A stretch of 54,927 nt of DNA from an uncultured Bacteroidales bacterium (GCA_937901185.1 CALCHR010000076.1:1-54927), one strand, 5' to 3'. Shown: positions 1 through 7,199, counted from the stretch's first letter. Notes: generated by a model not told the origin, from the letters alone. Made by a program: numbers and translations.

Positions 1-177
1 CAAACCCATTCCAAAGTACGTACGAGTCGTCAAGCAAAACGGCACCGCTTTCTTTAAGCCTTCTGAGATTTTCTTCACTCCAAACAGCTCTCCAAGCTCC
101 GGTGTTTCTGCTTTATCCATGAGCTCTACCACATGATTAACCATTTGATAAATATTCCACATTTCCTTTTCAGGCAC
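1..177 (-). CDS. hypothetical protein, 3' end beyond window
   Basis: Open frame of 59 codons running off the left edge of the window. GTG start with AGGAGGG 8 nt upstream; the nearer ATG gives a frame that stops after four codons, so GTG is preferred. The visible part starts MPEKEMWNIYQMVNHVVEL and is helical and soluble with no recognised domain. It is the first gene behind a promoter and terminator strip, so it starts a new transcription unit. Confidence 0.6.
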   Translation of the reverse strand, partial: MPEKEMWNIYQMVNHVVELMDKAETPELGELFGVKKISEGLKKAVPFCLTTRTYFGMGL

Positions 178-209
178 GAAACATCCCTCCTATAAAGTCT
201 ATATAATAG

Positions 210-238
210 AATACAGCATTTTAGCTTGTTTTTGTAAA
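210..238 (-). promoter_or_regulatory. sigma-A-like promoter
   Basis: Read on the minus strand: TTTACA, 17 bp, TGTATT, followed by AT-rich DNA and the GTG gene. The -35 is identical to the strong promoters between 19 and 33 kb, but the -10 is poor, so strength is uncertain. Confidence 0.4.
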
Positions 239-256
239 AAATCAAGATTAATAATA

Positions 257-284
257 TAAAAAACTGAGCACAATAGTGCTCAGT
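257..284 (-). terminator. Rho-independent terminator
   Basis: Perfect 9-bp stem ACTGAGCAC / GTGCTCAGT with a 4-nt loop, followed on the minus strand by seven T. It overlaps the stop codon of the Cys-rich gene just upstream and ends the operon that precedes the leftmost gene. Confidence 0.85.
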
Positions 285-519
285 CGTTGTTATCAAAATA
301 AGTTTCTTTTACAGATCGCATTCTACAAGGAAACTTCTTAACCCTCGTGCAATTTCCACAACGAATGCTACAGCAATGTTTTGTCATACAGGTTAAACAA
401 TAATCAAAATCAGGCAACCAAAGCTGGCTGGCTACCAAAGTTCTTTTGATAGCTGTATCTTGAACTAATAAAAGTTTATTGCACTCTTTGCACCGTAGTT
501 CTAAATACTTACTTGACAT
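280..519 (-). CDS. small Cys-rich zinc-binding-like protein
   Basis: 79 aa. Cys pairs at CKEC (about residues 10-13) and CLTC (about 41-44), then a CCSIRCGNC cluster, suggest one or two zinc sites. No enzyme motif is visible. AGTAGG precedes ATG. It is the last gene of a leftward operon, its stop lying in the terminator stem. Similar small zinc-ribbon proteins recur through this phage; the role is unknown. Confidence 0.75.
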   Translation of the reverse strand: MSSKYLELRCKECNKLLLVQDTAIKRTLVASQLWLPDFDYCLTCMTKHCCSIRCGNCTRVKKFPCRMRSVKETYFDNND

Positions 520-537
520 ATATCTACCTACTAAAAA

Positions 538-774
538 TCAGGCTAACCACAAAAGTGTTAAGTCTTCTAACACCTTTGGATTTGTTCGTAACAAGCGCTC
601 AACTACTACAGTACAAGTATCTCTATAATTGTTTAACGCTACTGTATAATCAATCTTAAAAGTTTCTTGCTGGTCCTCAGAACTGTGAAAGTATCGGTCA
701 TAAGCAACCAGCATTTTAGTATAAGCCACTTCTACTTGCTGTCTAGCATTTGGTGTTTTTATAGCTTGTTCCAT
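538..774 (-). CDS. hypothetical protein, paralog of the gene at 1956-2180
   Basis: 78 aa, helical, soluble. Its YTVALNNYRDTC stretch matches YKTALQNFQDFC in the gene 1.2 kb upstream, with similar spacing and a following hydrophobic helix, so the two look like a diverged duplication. AGAGG lies 6 nt before ATG. No functional motif recognised. Confidence 0.75.
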   Translation of the reverse strand: MEQAIKTPNARQQVEVAYTKMLVAYDRYFHSSEDQQETFKIDYTVALNNYRDTCTVVVERLLRTNPKVLEDLTLLWLA

Positions 775-784
775 ATAGCACCTC

Positions 785-1021
785 TTACATAGTATTTGGC
801 AATCTGTAATATACGGTTAAACAAGCGGTCTCTGGACAATAGTTACGCCCAGGTTCAAGACAGTCTGGCTGGAGAGGTCCGATATCGACATATTCATCAA
901 TAGAAATAATATGCTCTGCCGGCAATGCTTTATTAATCATAGCAATACAAGCATCAATAGGATCAATATCTTTTACGCCTTTTGTCGTATATTCGAACTT
1001 ACGCCTATAAAGCTTCATCAT
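785..1021 (-). CDS. hypothetical protein
   Basis: 78 aa, starting MMKLYRRKFEYTTKGVKDID. Start set at the ATG behind GGGAGGATTAAT; a longer upstream reading only overlaps the previous gene in another frame. The preceding gene's TAA lies one base before this ATG. Contains a central IDACIAMINKALPAE helix and a C-terminal CPETACLTVYY stretch. No known family recognised. Confidence 0.75.
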   Translation of the reverse strand: MMKLYRRKFEYTTKGVKDIDPIDACIAMINKALPAEHIISIDEYVDIGPLQPDCLEPGRNYCPETACLTVYYRLPNTM

Positions 1022-1022
1022 A

Positions 1023-1199
1023 TTAATCCTCCCAGCACGGTACCTTAAAAATCTGCTCATGATTATATTCATCAACGCATCTTAAGGTATAATAACCATC
1101 GCTTGTACAACCGATTGAAAGCAGTCGTACTTGATTTTTGCCGGCCGTCGCTTTAGTTAAGGCATTCACAAAATCTACAATAGTCGTATATGTTTTCAC
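1023..1199 (-). CDS. small hypothetical protein (58 aa)
   Basis: Short gene in the space between two larger ones. GTG start overlaps the stop of the HD-domain gene in a GTGA junction, with AAGGGTGAT as ribosome binding site. Sequence begins MKTYTTIVDFVNALTKATAG and ends FKVPCWED. The downstream gene's binding site lies in its last codons, so the three genes are translationally linked. Function unknown. Confidence 0.7.
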   Translation of the reverse strand: MKTYTTIVDFVNALTKATAGKNQVRLLSIGCTSDGYYTLRCVDEYNHEQIFKVPCWED

Positions 1200-1894
1200 T
1201 TAGAATCACCCTTCGTCACAGTAGTAGTGGAAGAAGTAAACGTTTTATTATACGCAGTGCGTGTGGAATATGTACAACGCCACTTATCGTACTCCTCGGC
1301 AAACTGCTTCTTTAAAATGTTTAACAACACCTCTAAGTTAGTACGCAAAACAAATAATGCATCAGCAAGGTCTGGATATAGGGCCTTAGCCTCTTTCAAG
1401 ATAGGCATAAGCAATACCTCTGTCTCTGTTAAGTTTTTACCTACCGCGTCAGGTGTCAGAGAAAGAGGCGCATCAGAAAGATTGTTATATCTGTCTAATG
1501 CTTTACAAATAAGTGCTTCACGACTTTCTAACAGCTCATTAAAGTACCGACACTTTGTCTCGATTTTATCTACGTCAGTCTTAAAGCGCTGGATAGTCAT
1601 ATGCTTCACGGCATTCTTAACTGTAGCGCTAACAGGCAAGTACTCCACATTGATACCACAATCTTCCGGCACATCGTGCAGCAGAATAGTAGCGATAATA
1701 CTGTCTTCTTTCAAGCCCATAGCCACAGCGTAGCAAGCCATACTTAATGGATGTACAATATAAGGAGTACCATCTTTTCTGGTCTGCTGCGCGTGCTGCT
1801 GTCGCGCAAAGCCAAGGGCCTTAAGCGAGTCAGTCATACCAGCTCCAACCAGAAAACCACGTAGATACGTATACATTTTTTCAACATTAGCCAT
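1196..1894 (-). CDS. HD-domain protein, RelA/SpoT-type (p)ppGpp hydrolase-like
   Basis: 232 aa from the ATG behind GGAGG (MANVEKMYTY...). Family knowledge: stand-alone HD hydrolases (Mesh1/SpoT type) remove pyrophosphate from (p)ppGpp using a metal held by H...HD...D. Seen here: H34 in ARQQHAQQTRKDGTPYIVHP, H48, HD at 73-74 followed by PED (HDVPED), and ALDRYNNL at about 132-139, matching the distal Asp/Asn motif. Length fits a hydrolase without synthetase, TGS or ACT domains. I infer that it lowers the alarmone during infection; another HD phosphohydrolase substrate is possible. Confidence 0.7.
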   Translation of the reverse strand: MANVEKMYTYLRGFLVGAGMTDSLKALGFARQQHAQQTRKDGTPYIVHPLSMACYAVAMGLKEDSIIATILLHDVPEDCGINVEYLPVSATVKNAVKHMTIQRFKTDVDKIETKCRYFNELLESREALICKALDRYNNLSDAPLSLTPDAVGKNLTETEVLLMPILKEAKALYPDLADALFVLRTNLEVLLNILKKQFAEEYDKWRCTYSTRTAYNKTFTSSTTTVTKGDSK

Positions 1895-1955
1895 AGTATT
1901 TACCTCCAATACTATCTTAATTCTTTAACCCTCAACGTACAATGACTGCTCCAGC

Positions 1956-2180
1956 TCATACGATATACTCTTCTTCACACGGATTCTTAGATCCGTACTC
2001 TTCATCGCCTACTAAGTAAGCTACATAAGCCACGCAGAAATCTTGAAAATTCTGCAACGCAGTCTTATAATAGAAATTGTTAGTAGGGCTAGGGTTATGA
2101 TCATAAATCTGATAAGCTTCCTCGGCTGCAATCTTTAAATCAAAGTAACGCTGGCGTACTCGAATATCTAAATGCAACAT
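1956..2180 (-). CDS. hypothetical protein, paralog of the gene at 538-774
   Basis: 74 aa. Helical protein with a YKTALQNFQDFCVAYVAYLV core resembling its neighbour two genes downstream, and an acidic tail (PCEEEYIV). Start ATG with AGGAGG 9 nt upstream; this binding site is also one arm of an inverted repeat that could mask it in read-through transcripts. Function unknown. Confidence 0.75.
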   Translation of the reverse strand: MLHLDIRVRQRYFDLKIAAEEAYQIYDHNPSPTNNFYYKTALQNFQDFCVAYVAYLVGDEEYGSKNPCEEEYIV

Positions 2181-2182
2181 AT

Positions 2183-2235
2183 AAAATATCCTCCTAATTA
2201 TTATATATTATCATACAATAAAAGGAGGATATTTT
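2183..2235 (-). promoter_or_regulatory. inverted repeat covering a ribosome binding site
   Basis: AAAATATCCTCCT (2183-2195) and AGGAGGATATTTT (2223-2235) are perfect 13-base complements separated by 27 AT-rich bases. On the minus transcript the second arm contains the AGGAGG of the gene starting at 2180. The AT-rich loop has -10-like hexamers but no good -35. It may terminate read-through (the stem is followed by TTTTAT) or mask the binding site. Confidence 0.5.
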
Positions 2236-2254
2236 TTTAACTTTTAAATAATAA

Positions 2255-2740
2255 TTAAGCCAGCAGCTGATTTACAACCTGGGTTACAACTGCCATATCT
2301 GCTTTACCCTTCATCGCAGGAGCAACAATCTTCATAACAGTACCACGATTGGACTTAGAGCTAAGGGCCTCCACAGGACCATACTCACTCAACAAAGCAA
2401 CAACAGCACCTTTGATTTCATCAAAATCTGTCATTAACTGTGGTGCATACTCTTTTACCAGATTCAGCTCTTTCAGATAAAGAGCCTTTCTTTGCTTTAA
2501 CTCTGCAGCACGCTCAGGATTTTCATCGGTCTCTGGACAGGTATCATACTGCTCCTGTACAGTCTTTTGATATTTAATCAAAGTTTCATCTACAAGCTGG
2601 TCAGTAATTGCAATACGACCTTTAGGCGTCATAGTTGCTTTTTTAATAGCATCGGTCATATTGGCAAGAACATTCTTTTCGAATACCATGCCAGCCTTCC
2701 AATACTTAACCATGTCCTTTTGCAGCGTTTCCATAGTCAT
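2255..2740 (-). CDS. GatB/YqeY-like domain protein
   Basis: 161 aa. The C-terminal third, with NRGTVMKIVAPAMKGKADMA and a final VVNQLL helix, matches the YqeY pattern (GKVMGALMPKLKGRADG...VNELV). The N-terminal half is helical, as in YqeY, though longer and more diverged. Family knowledge: this all-helical fold is the tRNA-binding tail of GatB and also occurs alone; its free-standing role is unclear. Start ATG lies 7 nt after the previous stop. I infer a link to tRNA or translation only by homology. Confidence 0.65.
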   Translation of the reverse strand: MTMETLQKDMVKYWKAGMVFEKNVLANMTDAIKKATMTPKGRIAITDQLVDETLIKYQKTVQEQYDTCPETDENPERAAELKQRKALYLKELNLVKEYAPQLMTDFDEIKGAVVALLSEYGPVEALSSKSNRGTVMKIVAPAMKGKADMAVVTQVVNQLLA

Positions 2741-2746
2741 AATATA

Positions 2747-3079
2747 TCACGCACCTTTCTCTTTTATTATACGACATGCTTCATCAATAGTTTCATTAAC
2801 CGCTTTAATTCCATAGTGTGTATCAACCAAGTTTTGCTGAATTAGCTCACACAGGAAGTCTTCTGCGGTCCTAGTATCACGATAAGCACAATTAGCTCTA
2901 CTGTGAATTCGTGGATCATCGTCTTTCCAGTCAATGATATCTACCATATACTTAGACAGAAACATCATCTTGACACCTCTTGCAAAGCAACGGTACCAGC
3001 AGTTGTAATATGGCTTCTTACACTGTTTAAAGCCATATTGCTCTGGACTTTCTATAAGAGGTTTTAATGGAACAAGCAT
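2747..3079 (-). CDS. hypothetical protein
   Basis: 110 aa with scattered Cys and aromatic residues (QCKKPYYNCWYRCFARGVK) and a C-terminal helix ETIDEACRIIKEKGA. AAGGAGAAG precedes ATG. Sits between an LGENWYVV-type small protein and the YqeY-like gene in one tight operon. No family recognised; Cys pattern is too irregular to call a zinc site. Confidence 0.75.
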   Translation of the reverse strand: MLVPLKPLIESPEQYGFKQCKKPYYNCWYRCFARGVKMMFLSKYMVDIIDWKDDDPRIHSRANCAYRDTRTAEDFLCELIQQNLVDTHYGIKAVNETIDEACRIIKEKGA

Positions 3080-3095
3080 GTTAACTTCTCCTTAT

Positions 3096-3344
3096 TCAGC
3101 CTTTCTGGCATTCTTTTTTGTACTCTTTGCGATACTCACGAGAATACTTCATAAGTATCTCATGTACGATTTGAGCGTTGCACTGCTCTGTATTAACAGG
3201 ATTTACTACATACCAGTTTTCACCCAGCAAGTATGTCTGAAGAAAGTCCACTGCCTTTTGAGCCTTCAACGGAGGCTGCATCAAACCGCAGTCTTCAGCA
3301 TCATATCTAAGCCAGTGTGTAAACTGTTTCTTTTTACTAATCAT
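3096..3344 (-). CDS. conserved phage hypothetical protein (LLGENWYVVNP type)
   Basis: 82 aa. The motif QPPLKAQKAVDFLQTYLLGE followed by NWYVVNP and QIVHEILMKYS is familiar from small proteins of Firmicutes phages whose role is not known. ATG overlaps the upstream stop by one base (TAATG). Basic C-terminus (SREYRKEYKKECQKG). Confidence 0.75.
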   Translation of the reverse strand: MISKKKQFTHWLRYDAEDCGLMQPPLKAQKAVDFLQTYLLGENWYVVNPVNTEQCNAQIVHEILMKYSREYRKEYKKECQKG

Positions 3345-3571
3345 TAAAAGCTCACCAACATTTCATGTACTCTTTCTGCTCGTACCTGCTCAGGCGTATA
3401 GCCGTAAGATGCAGTTGCAGAAGATATTGCTTTCTTCTCTGACATATAGGTAGCAATTCTCGCATTACCTAATTTGTTCAGGTCGCGCCATTCATAATTT
3501 CTCGCACTACCGCAGAAAATCTTGTTATCGGATTCTCTGAAAACAACCCAACGTTCTCTACTAAAATTCAT
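3344..3571 (-). CDS. hypothetical protein
   Basis: 75 aa starting MNFSRERWVVFRESDNKIFC. The start is the ATG with GGGAG 9 nt upstream, inside the end of the previous gene; a GTG further out lacks a good site. Ends TPEQVRAERVHEMLVSF. No recognised domain. Confidence 0.7.
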   Translation of the reverse strand: MNFSRERWVVFRESDNKIFCGSARNYEWRDLNKLGNARIATYMSEKKAISSATASYGYTPEQVRAERVHEMLVSF

Positions 3572-3575
3572 AAAC

Positions 3576-3872
3576 CTATACTCCCATACGTTTGCCACAA
3601 ATAGGGCAGAAATTATATTTTACAGCAACATAGTTAGTGTCGCTACCTGCACTTACTACAGCTTTATAAGCTTCGACTTTAAAACCACAGTTACTACACT
3701 CAGTCCAGATAAAATCATTGTGGTCTGCTCTTGACTTCCACTTAGCTTCGCAGTTAATGCCAAGCTCAGCACGATATCGTTTTAAGCACTCGTCTAGGCA
3801 TCGACCGGTATAAAGAGGAAAAGTACACGGAGCTATTTTACAATCAGGGACAATCTCACCGGAATTCCGCAT
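3576..3872 (-). CDS. zinc-ribbon protein
   Basis: 98 aa from MRNSGEIVPDCKIAPCTF. C-terminal half holds ECSNCGF and, after a spacer, FCPICGKRM: two CxxC knuckles of a zinc ribbon, a layout very common in small phage proteins. ATG sits one base after the upstream TAA with AGGA 8 nt before. Function unknown; nucleic acid or protein binding is possible. Confidence 0.75.
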   Translation of the reverse strand: MRNSGEIVPDCKIAPCTFPLYTGRCLDECLKRYRAELGINCEAKWKSRADHNDFIWTECSNCGFKVEAYKAVVSAGSDTNYVAVKYNFCPICGKRMGV

Positions 3873-3873
3873 A

Positions 3874-4092
3874 TTAGTAATCCTGCACCTCAATCTTAGC
3901 TACAATCTTATCCCAACACTCTCGACAATAATGAATCTTGCCAGGCGTAGTTGCGTCTTCATAATTAACGTACGTACTAGGAGCGTCTGTTCGAAGAGTG
4001 ACATATTCCTTCTTTGTATGGTATCTCAGACAAAGCTTTTCTGCAACAATGTCATGACACGCATTACAAACCTTACGCGCTCTTACCATCAT
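3874..4092 (-). CDS. small zinc-binding-like protein
   Basis: 72 aa. CNACHD near the N-terminus and HYCRECWDK near the C-terminus form a two-knuckle zinc site; the middle is a loop rich in T, Y and D. Two adjacent ATG codons; the first is placed best behind GGGG. It overlaps the membrane protein gene upstream by 20 bases. Confidence 0.75.
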   Translation of the reverse strand: MMVRARKVCNACHDIVAEKLCLRYHTKKEYVTLRTDAPSTYVNYEDATTPGKIHYCRECWDKIVAKIEVQDY

Positions 4093-4507
4093 AAATAATA
4101 CCCCACTTAAAGTTTTCTTCCTTTGCTTTTAGATCTACCTGTTTCCAAAGGTCTTCTATATACTGAGAAGCAGTTGTATACCAGCAGCATAGCTCTTGAT
4201 ACTGCTCCGTCAACTGCTGCATTTTCTTAGCAAAATCATCCTCGGTACACTCGCCTTCTTTAAGGCCATCTGTCCACATCTTAAACTGAAACTTAATATA
4301 GTCATATTGTCTAGTAAATTCCTGTCCAATTTCAAAGGATTCTTTGATAGCGGCATCATATAACTTAAAGTACTCTGGATGTTTCTTTCTACGTATACGC
4401 TCAATAATCTTGTCTACGCCAAAGACAAGTGCAATAGGGCCGAAAAAGACAGCTCCTACGCTAAGAATAACAGCAAGTACCGTCAAAATATAATCATACC
4501 ACATCAT
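4073..4507 (-). CDS. membrane-anchored helical protein
   Basis: 144 aa. One N-terminal transmembrane segment (about residues 5-30, ILTVLAVILSVGAVFFGP region), a basic stop-transfer (RIRRKKHP), then about 100 residues of charged helix likely to form a coiled coil. Predicted to face the cytoplasm after the anchor. Overlaps the previous gene by 14 bases. No family recognised. Confidence 0.75.
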   Translation of the reverse strand: MMWYDYILTVLAVILSVGAVFFGPIALVFGVDKIIERIRRKKHPEYFKLYDAAIKESFEIGQEFTRQYDYIKFQFKMWTDGLKEGECTEDDFAKKMQQLTEQYQELCCWYTTASQYIEDLWKQVDLKAKEENFKWGIIYDGKSA

Positions 4508-4838
4508 CAGTCATGTCATCTCCCTTATAGTGTGTTCTGGGAATAATCTTATAATTAACCAGCTCTGCTTCAACAGTGTATTCATCGGAGTACTCTAACA
4601 AGGTTGGGTTGTTAATTTGTCTGAAGGACCAAGCATTGCTACCTTGATTGAGTACTCTAATTTTCCACATGTTTTTCCAGATCTTACTGCGAGTACTATA
4701 TTTAATGCCTAAAATAGTACCGTCAGAAAACCACAGTTTGACAATAGCATCTTCTGCTCTAATCTCATGCGGATGCTTACCATCGGTCTCGATGACAACA
4801 GTATCATGTTGCTTTCCAAAAACACGTGTTCTGTACAT
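4494..4838 (-). CDS. conserved phage hypothetical protein
   Basis: 114 aa, beta-rich, with ILGIKYSTRSKIWKN in the middle and EYSDEYTVEAELVNYKII near the end, followed by an acidic tail (KGDDMTDDVV). ATG start overlaps the previous stop by one base. I recognise the general look from other Firmicutes phages but no function. Confidence 0.75.
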   Translation of the reverse strand: MYRTRVFGKQHDTVVIETDGKHPHEIRAEDAIVKLWFSDGTILGIKYSTRSKIWKNMWKIRVLNQGSNAWSFRQINNPTLLEYSDEYTVEAELVNYKIIPRTHYKGDDMTDDVV

Positions 4839-5170
4839 CAGATAAACTCCTTCACGTACTCAATAGCCTCATCTAACTTAGAGATGTCAAAATCGTCAGT
4901 CTTTGCTGCCATAAGCAAATCATACACATGCTTATAGTCAAAGCGTCTCAGCCGCTTTTCAATCGTTCTTACCAGCGAGTCAAGAAAAGCTTTTGCGGCA
5001 GTTTCGTCCAAAAAATAAGATTCCCAGCGATCAATCATTGTGACCTTACGCACAAAGTTTCTTTCTGGTCTGTCTATAATATATCTTGCTGGTGTCTCCT
5101 GCAGTACCTTATATTTACGAGGAACTGGGTCAACGCCATTGAGAGCTACTCCGTAAATATAATCAGTCAT
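4838..5170 (-). CDS. hypothetical protein
   Basis: 110 aa from MTDYIYGVALNGVDPVPRKY. GGAGG lies 9 nt before this ATG, which itself overlaps the end of the preceding gene by 8 bases. C-terminal helix SKLDEAIEYVKEFI. No motif recognised. Confidence 0.75.
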   Translation of the reverse strand: MTDYIYGVALNGVDPVPRKYKVLQETPARYIIDRPERNFVRKVTMIDRWESYFLDETAAKAFLDSLVRTIEKRLRRFDYKHVYDLLMAAKTDDFDISKLDEAIEYVKEFI

Positions 5171-5363
5171 CAAGACTTTCCTCCTTAAGAGCCATAACAG
5201 CCAAGGCTACCGCTTCAGCATAGTCAGGGTCTGCGCACTTATTCTCATATCTAAGCTTAGCCACAAGGTCGGCATACATTTTTGTTACCAAAGTAGCTGC
5301 GCGGCGACGCGACATAGGAACCTCTTCGCAGGTCACAGCAGAAATTCTACGTTCTCTAGTCAA
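5163..5363 (-). CDS. small basic helical protein
   Basis: 66 aa. No ATG fits; the TTG with AGGAG 9 nt upstream, overlapping the last codons of the previous gene, gives MTRERRISAVTCEEVPMSRR. Rich in Arg in the first half (SRRRAATLVTK) and then an Ala-rich helix (DYAEAVALAVMALKEE). An internal ATG after EEVP is an alternative start. Function unknown. Confidence 0.6.
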   Translation of the reverse strand: MTRERRISAVTCEEVPMSRRRAATLVTKMYADLVAKLRYENKCADPDYAEAVALAVMALKEESLDD

Positions 5364-5808
5364 AGATAGCCACTCCTTCCTTACTCTTCTTAAGCAACTC
5401 TTTAACATGTAATACTGCCTGTCTACAGTCTTCACAAATCTTCGGACCTGCGCCAACGAATTCTACAACAACGGATTCTCCGCAAATCAGGCACGGAGTA
5501 CCAATCTCTGAGTGACACAGTGGGTCAAAGATATTTGCAATACCTGTGGACACAAACTCAATAGCCTTTATTGGTGCAGCTTCTGCTGCTGATGACACAG
5601 CTAGGTCATTCACAACAGAACTGTTGCATAATCTTGACTCGCCTTTTGCTTCTGCATAACGGTCAAGATTTTCTTTCACTTTACGCGCATTCTCACAGTT
5701 ACACTCTTCAGCATACTCATGAAAATCTCCAGTGATAATACACTTTACTTTAGGCGGCATAGAAGTATACACTAAACCGTCTGTATAAGGGCAGTTGCCA
5801 CAAGTCAT
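5356..5808 (-). CDS. Cys-rich zinc-binding-like protein
   Basis: 150 aa. Two Cys-rich parts: an N-terminal MTCGNCPYTDGL...CIITGD...ECNC region, and a C-terminal CLICGES...KICEDC ribbon (about residues 105-130). Between them is a low-complexity Ala/Ser linker. Ends with a KELLKKSKEGVAIFD helix. Likely binds two zinc ions; role unknown. Confidence 0.75.
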   Translation of the reverse strand: MTCGNCPYTDGLVYTSMPPKVKCIITGDFHEYAEECNCENARKVKENLDRYAEAKGESRLCNSSVVNDLAVSSAAEAAPIKAIEFVSTGIANIFDPLCHSEIGTPCLICGESVVVEFVGAGPKICEDCRQAVLHVKELLKKSKEGVAIFD

Positions 5809-5826
5809 TAAACTAGACTCCCTTCT

Positions 5827-6087
5827 TTATCTGCTATCCATTTGCGCACCACAGTTTGGACAATAAGGTAGCGACTCATATTTAAAATTTCTATTCATAA
5901 ATTCTATCTCATCAGAGTAAGTTGCACCACAAACAGAGCATCTGATGTTCGTATATTCTTCAATCCAATAACCGTGTATCACAGGTCTAGCATCTACAGT
6001 TTCTAAGCTTTTCAAAGCTCTGCTACACATCTCTAACGCCGGCATAACACTTAAAGCATCATCTAAATAAATTAACTTCTTACTCAT
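5827..6087 (-). CDS. zinc-ribbon protein
   Basis: 86 aa from MSKKLIYLDDALSVMPAL, ATG behind GGGAG. The layout is a short helix, then PVIHGYWIEEYTNIRCSVCG and YCPNCGAQM: the CxxC...CxxC ribbon typical of small conserved phage proteins. Overlaps the upstream gene by 8 bases. Function unknown. Confidence 0.78.
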   Translation of the reverse strand: MSKKLIYLDDALSVMPALEMCSRALKSLETVDARPVIHGYWIEEYTNIRCSVCGATYSDEIEFMNRNFKYESLPYCPNCGAQMDSR

Positions 6088-6319
6088 TATAAATCTCCCA
6101 ACCGAAGTTAGATAGCTTCCTACCACAAAATGGACAAAAGTCTACCTCAACTCCGTAAGCAACGTTATTAACAGACATTATAATCTCTTTCTTATTTGTA
6201 CCTTGTGCTAAAATACAGAAAGTCTTTCGCAAGTCTGCATTACTGTTAATAGGCACCTCATCGGCAACAAATCTACCGTCACAAAATCTGCATCTCCCCG
6301 CTTTTGTTTCTATCACCAA
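6080..6319 (-). CDS. zinc-ribbon protein, TTG start
   Basis: 79 aa. Starts TTG-GTG (MVIETKAGRCRFCDGRF) with GAGGAG 10 nt upstream; no ATG lies before the first Cys pair, which is needed for the ribbon. CRFC near the N-terminus pairs with FCPFCGRK near the C-terminus. Overlaps the upstream gene by 41 bases, an unusually long overlap for this phage. Confidence 0.65.
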   Translation of the reverse strand: MVIETKAGRCRFCDGRFVADEVPINSNADLRKTFCILAQGTNKKEIIMSVNNVAYGVEVDFCPFCGRKLSNFGWEIYNE

Positions 6320-6719
6320 TTAAACCAAACTCCTCTTCAATAGCATCAGCAATAGTAGCACAATAAGCGCAACGGCCGTCAGAACCGCACAGAGCTTTAC
6401 AGACCTCGTTGCACTTGTAATTTGTCTTTTGTGTTCCTCTGCAAATAGCAACCACCAAGCGGTTTCTTCCTTCCGGTCCAACATAACACCCCAAATCTTG
6501 TTCAGTGATTACATATGGTTTATTAGTGTCGATCTGCTGTTGATGAAAACGACACCAAGTCTTTCTACAGTCAGACTGTACGCAATAGGTTAGCTCTGTA
6601 AAACATAAACCGTCGTTTAAATCGGCAATACTAATAGTCTTACCTTTAGGTGCGTTATGTTGATGTCTAGGACAGTCTATATACATACAAGTAGTTCTGG
6701 AACAAAAAGTTCTATCCAT
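6279..6719 (-). CDS. Cys-rich protein with repeated knuckles
   Basis: 146 aa. Three cysteine-rich clusters: CSRTTCMYIDCPRH, then YCVQSDCRKTWCRFH, which are similar in spacing and look like an internal repeat, then CNEVCKALCGSDGRCAYC. Probable multiple zinc sites. The repeat (CxxxxCxxxxC followed by H) is distinctive. No family recognised. Confidence 0.75.
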   Translation of the reverse strand: MDRTFCSRTTCMYIDCPRHQHNAPKGKTISIADLNDGLCFTELTYCVQSDCRKTWCRFHQQQIDTNKPYVITEQDLGCYVGPEGRNRLVVAICRGTQKTNYKCNEVCKALCGSDGRCAYCATIADAIEEEFGLIGDRNKSGEMQIL

Positions 6720-6963
6720 TTCGCAGCGACCTCTTCCGTTTGAAATAGTAATAAATATTAGTTAATGCGTATAACAGGCAAAGTGCTAAGTCGCAACCAA
6801 TGTAACCTAGTACACAATAGCCAAAGGCGGCTGCTTTAGTGATATCGCATATCATCCAAAAAAGATATACAGCACCTGCGACACAAAAACCGAAAGCTGC
6901 AATAGCGATCAATAAAGCTAAGGCAATAAAGATAGTTTGTATAACTTTATTTATCATTTTCAT
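6712..6963 (-). CDS. small membrane protein
   Basis: 83 aa from MKMINKVIQTIFIAL. Two to three hydrophobic segments (about residues 5-40 and 48-70) and a basic C-terminus (YYYFKRKRSLRNG), suggesting both ends in the cytoplasm or a hairpin. ATG overlaps the upstream TGA in an ATGA junction. Function unknown. Confidence 0.72.
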   Translation of the reverse strand: MKMINKVIQTIFIALALLIAIAAFGFCVAGAVYLFWMICDITKAAAFGYCVLGYIGCDLALCLLYALTNIYYYFKRKRSLRNG

Positions 6964-7199
6964 ACGTCTTTTAGACCCCACTTATCCATAAGGTGCCTAA
7001 AGGTATCCAGGGCAACAAAGCCCATAAAACCGCAGAATAATCCTACCGGAATAAATATCAAAAAGCCTAGATTTAGCTCTTGGGCCGGTCCAAAGATACC
7101 TAGACCTAAACAAAGTACACCCAAAGCTAAAGAAACTATGGTGATCAAAAGCAGGAGTACTACGACAAGGTATTTAAGATATAACTTTGTATATTTCAT
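6960..7199 (-). CDS. small membrane protein
   Basis: 79 aa from MKYTKLYLKYLVVVLLLLIT. Two transmembrane helices (about 8-32 and 42-64) with a basic N-terminus and a short charged tail (HLMDKWGLKDV). GGAGG lies close, 4 nt before ATG. Pairs with the following membrane gene; the two could act together, but that is inference. Confidence 0.72.
   Translation of the reverse strand: MKYTKLYLKYLVVVLLLLITIVSLALGVLCLGLGIFGPAQELNLGFLIFIPVGLFCGFMGFVALDTFRHLMDKWGLKDV

Noticed and set aside
1227..1733. Long plus-strand open frame opposite the HD-domain gene
   Set aside because: Lies wholly over a gene with clear catalytic motifs; no ribosome binding site or family resemblance.
1910..1960. 15-codon frame after the gene at 1956
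   Set aside because: ATGA overlap exists but the product is too short and featureless to support.
3576..3893. Longer version of the zinc-ribbon gene starting with TTG
   Set aside because: The internal ATG follows a better-spaced AGGA and starts one base after the upstream stop, like other junctions here.
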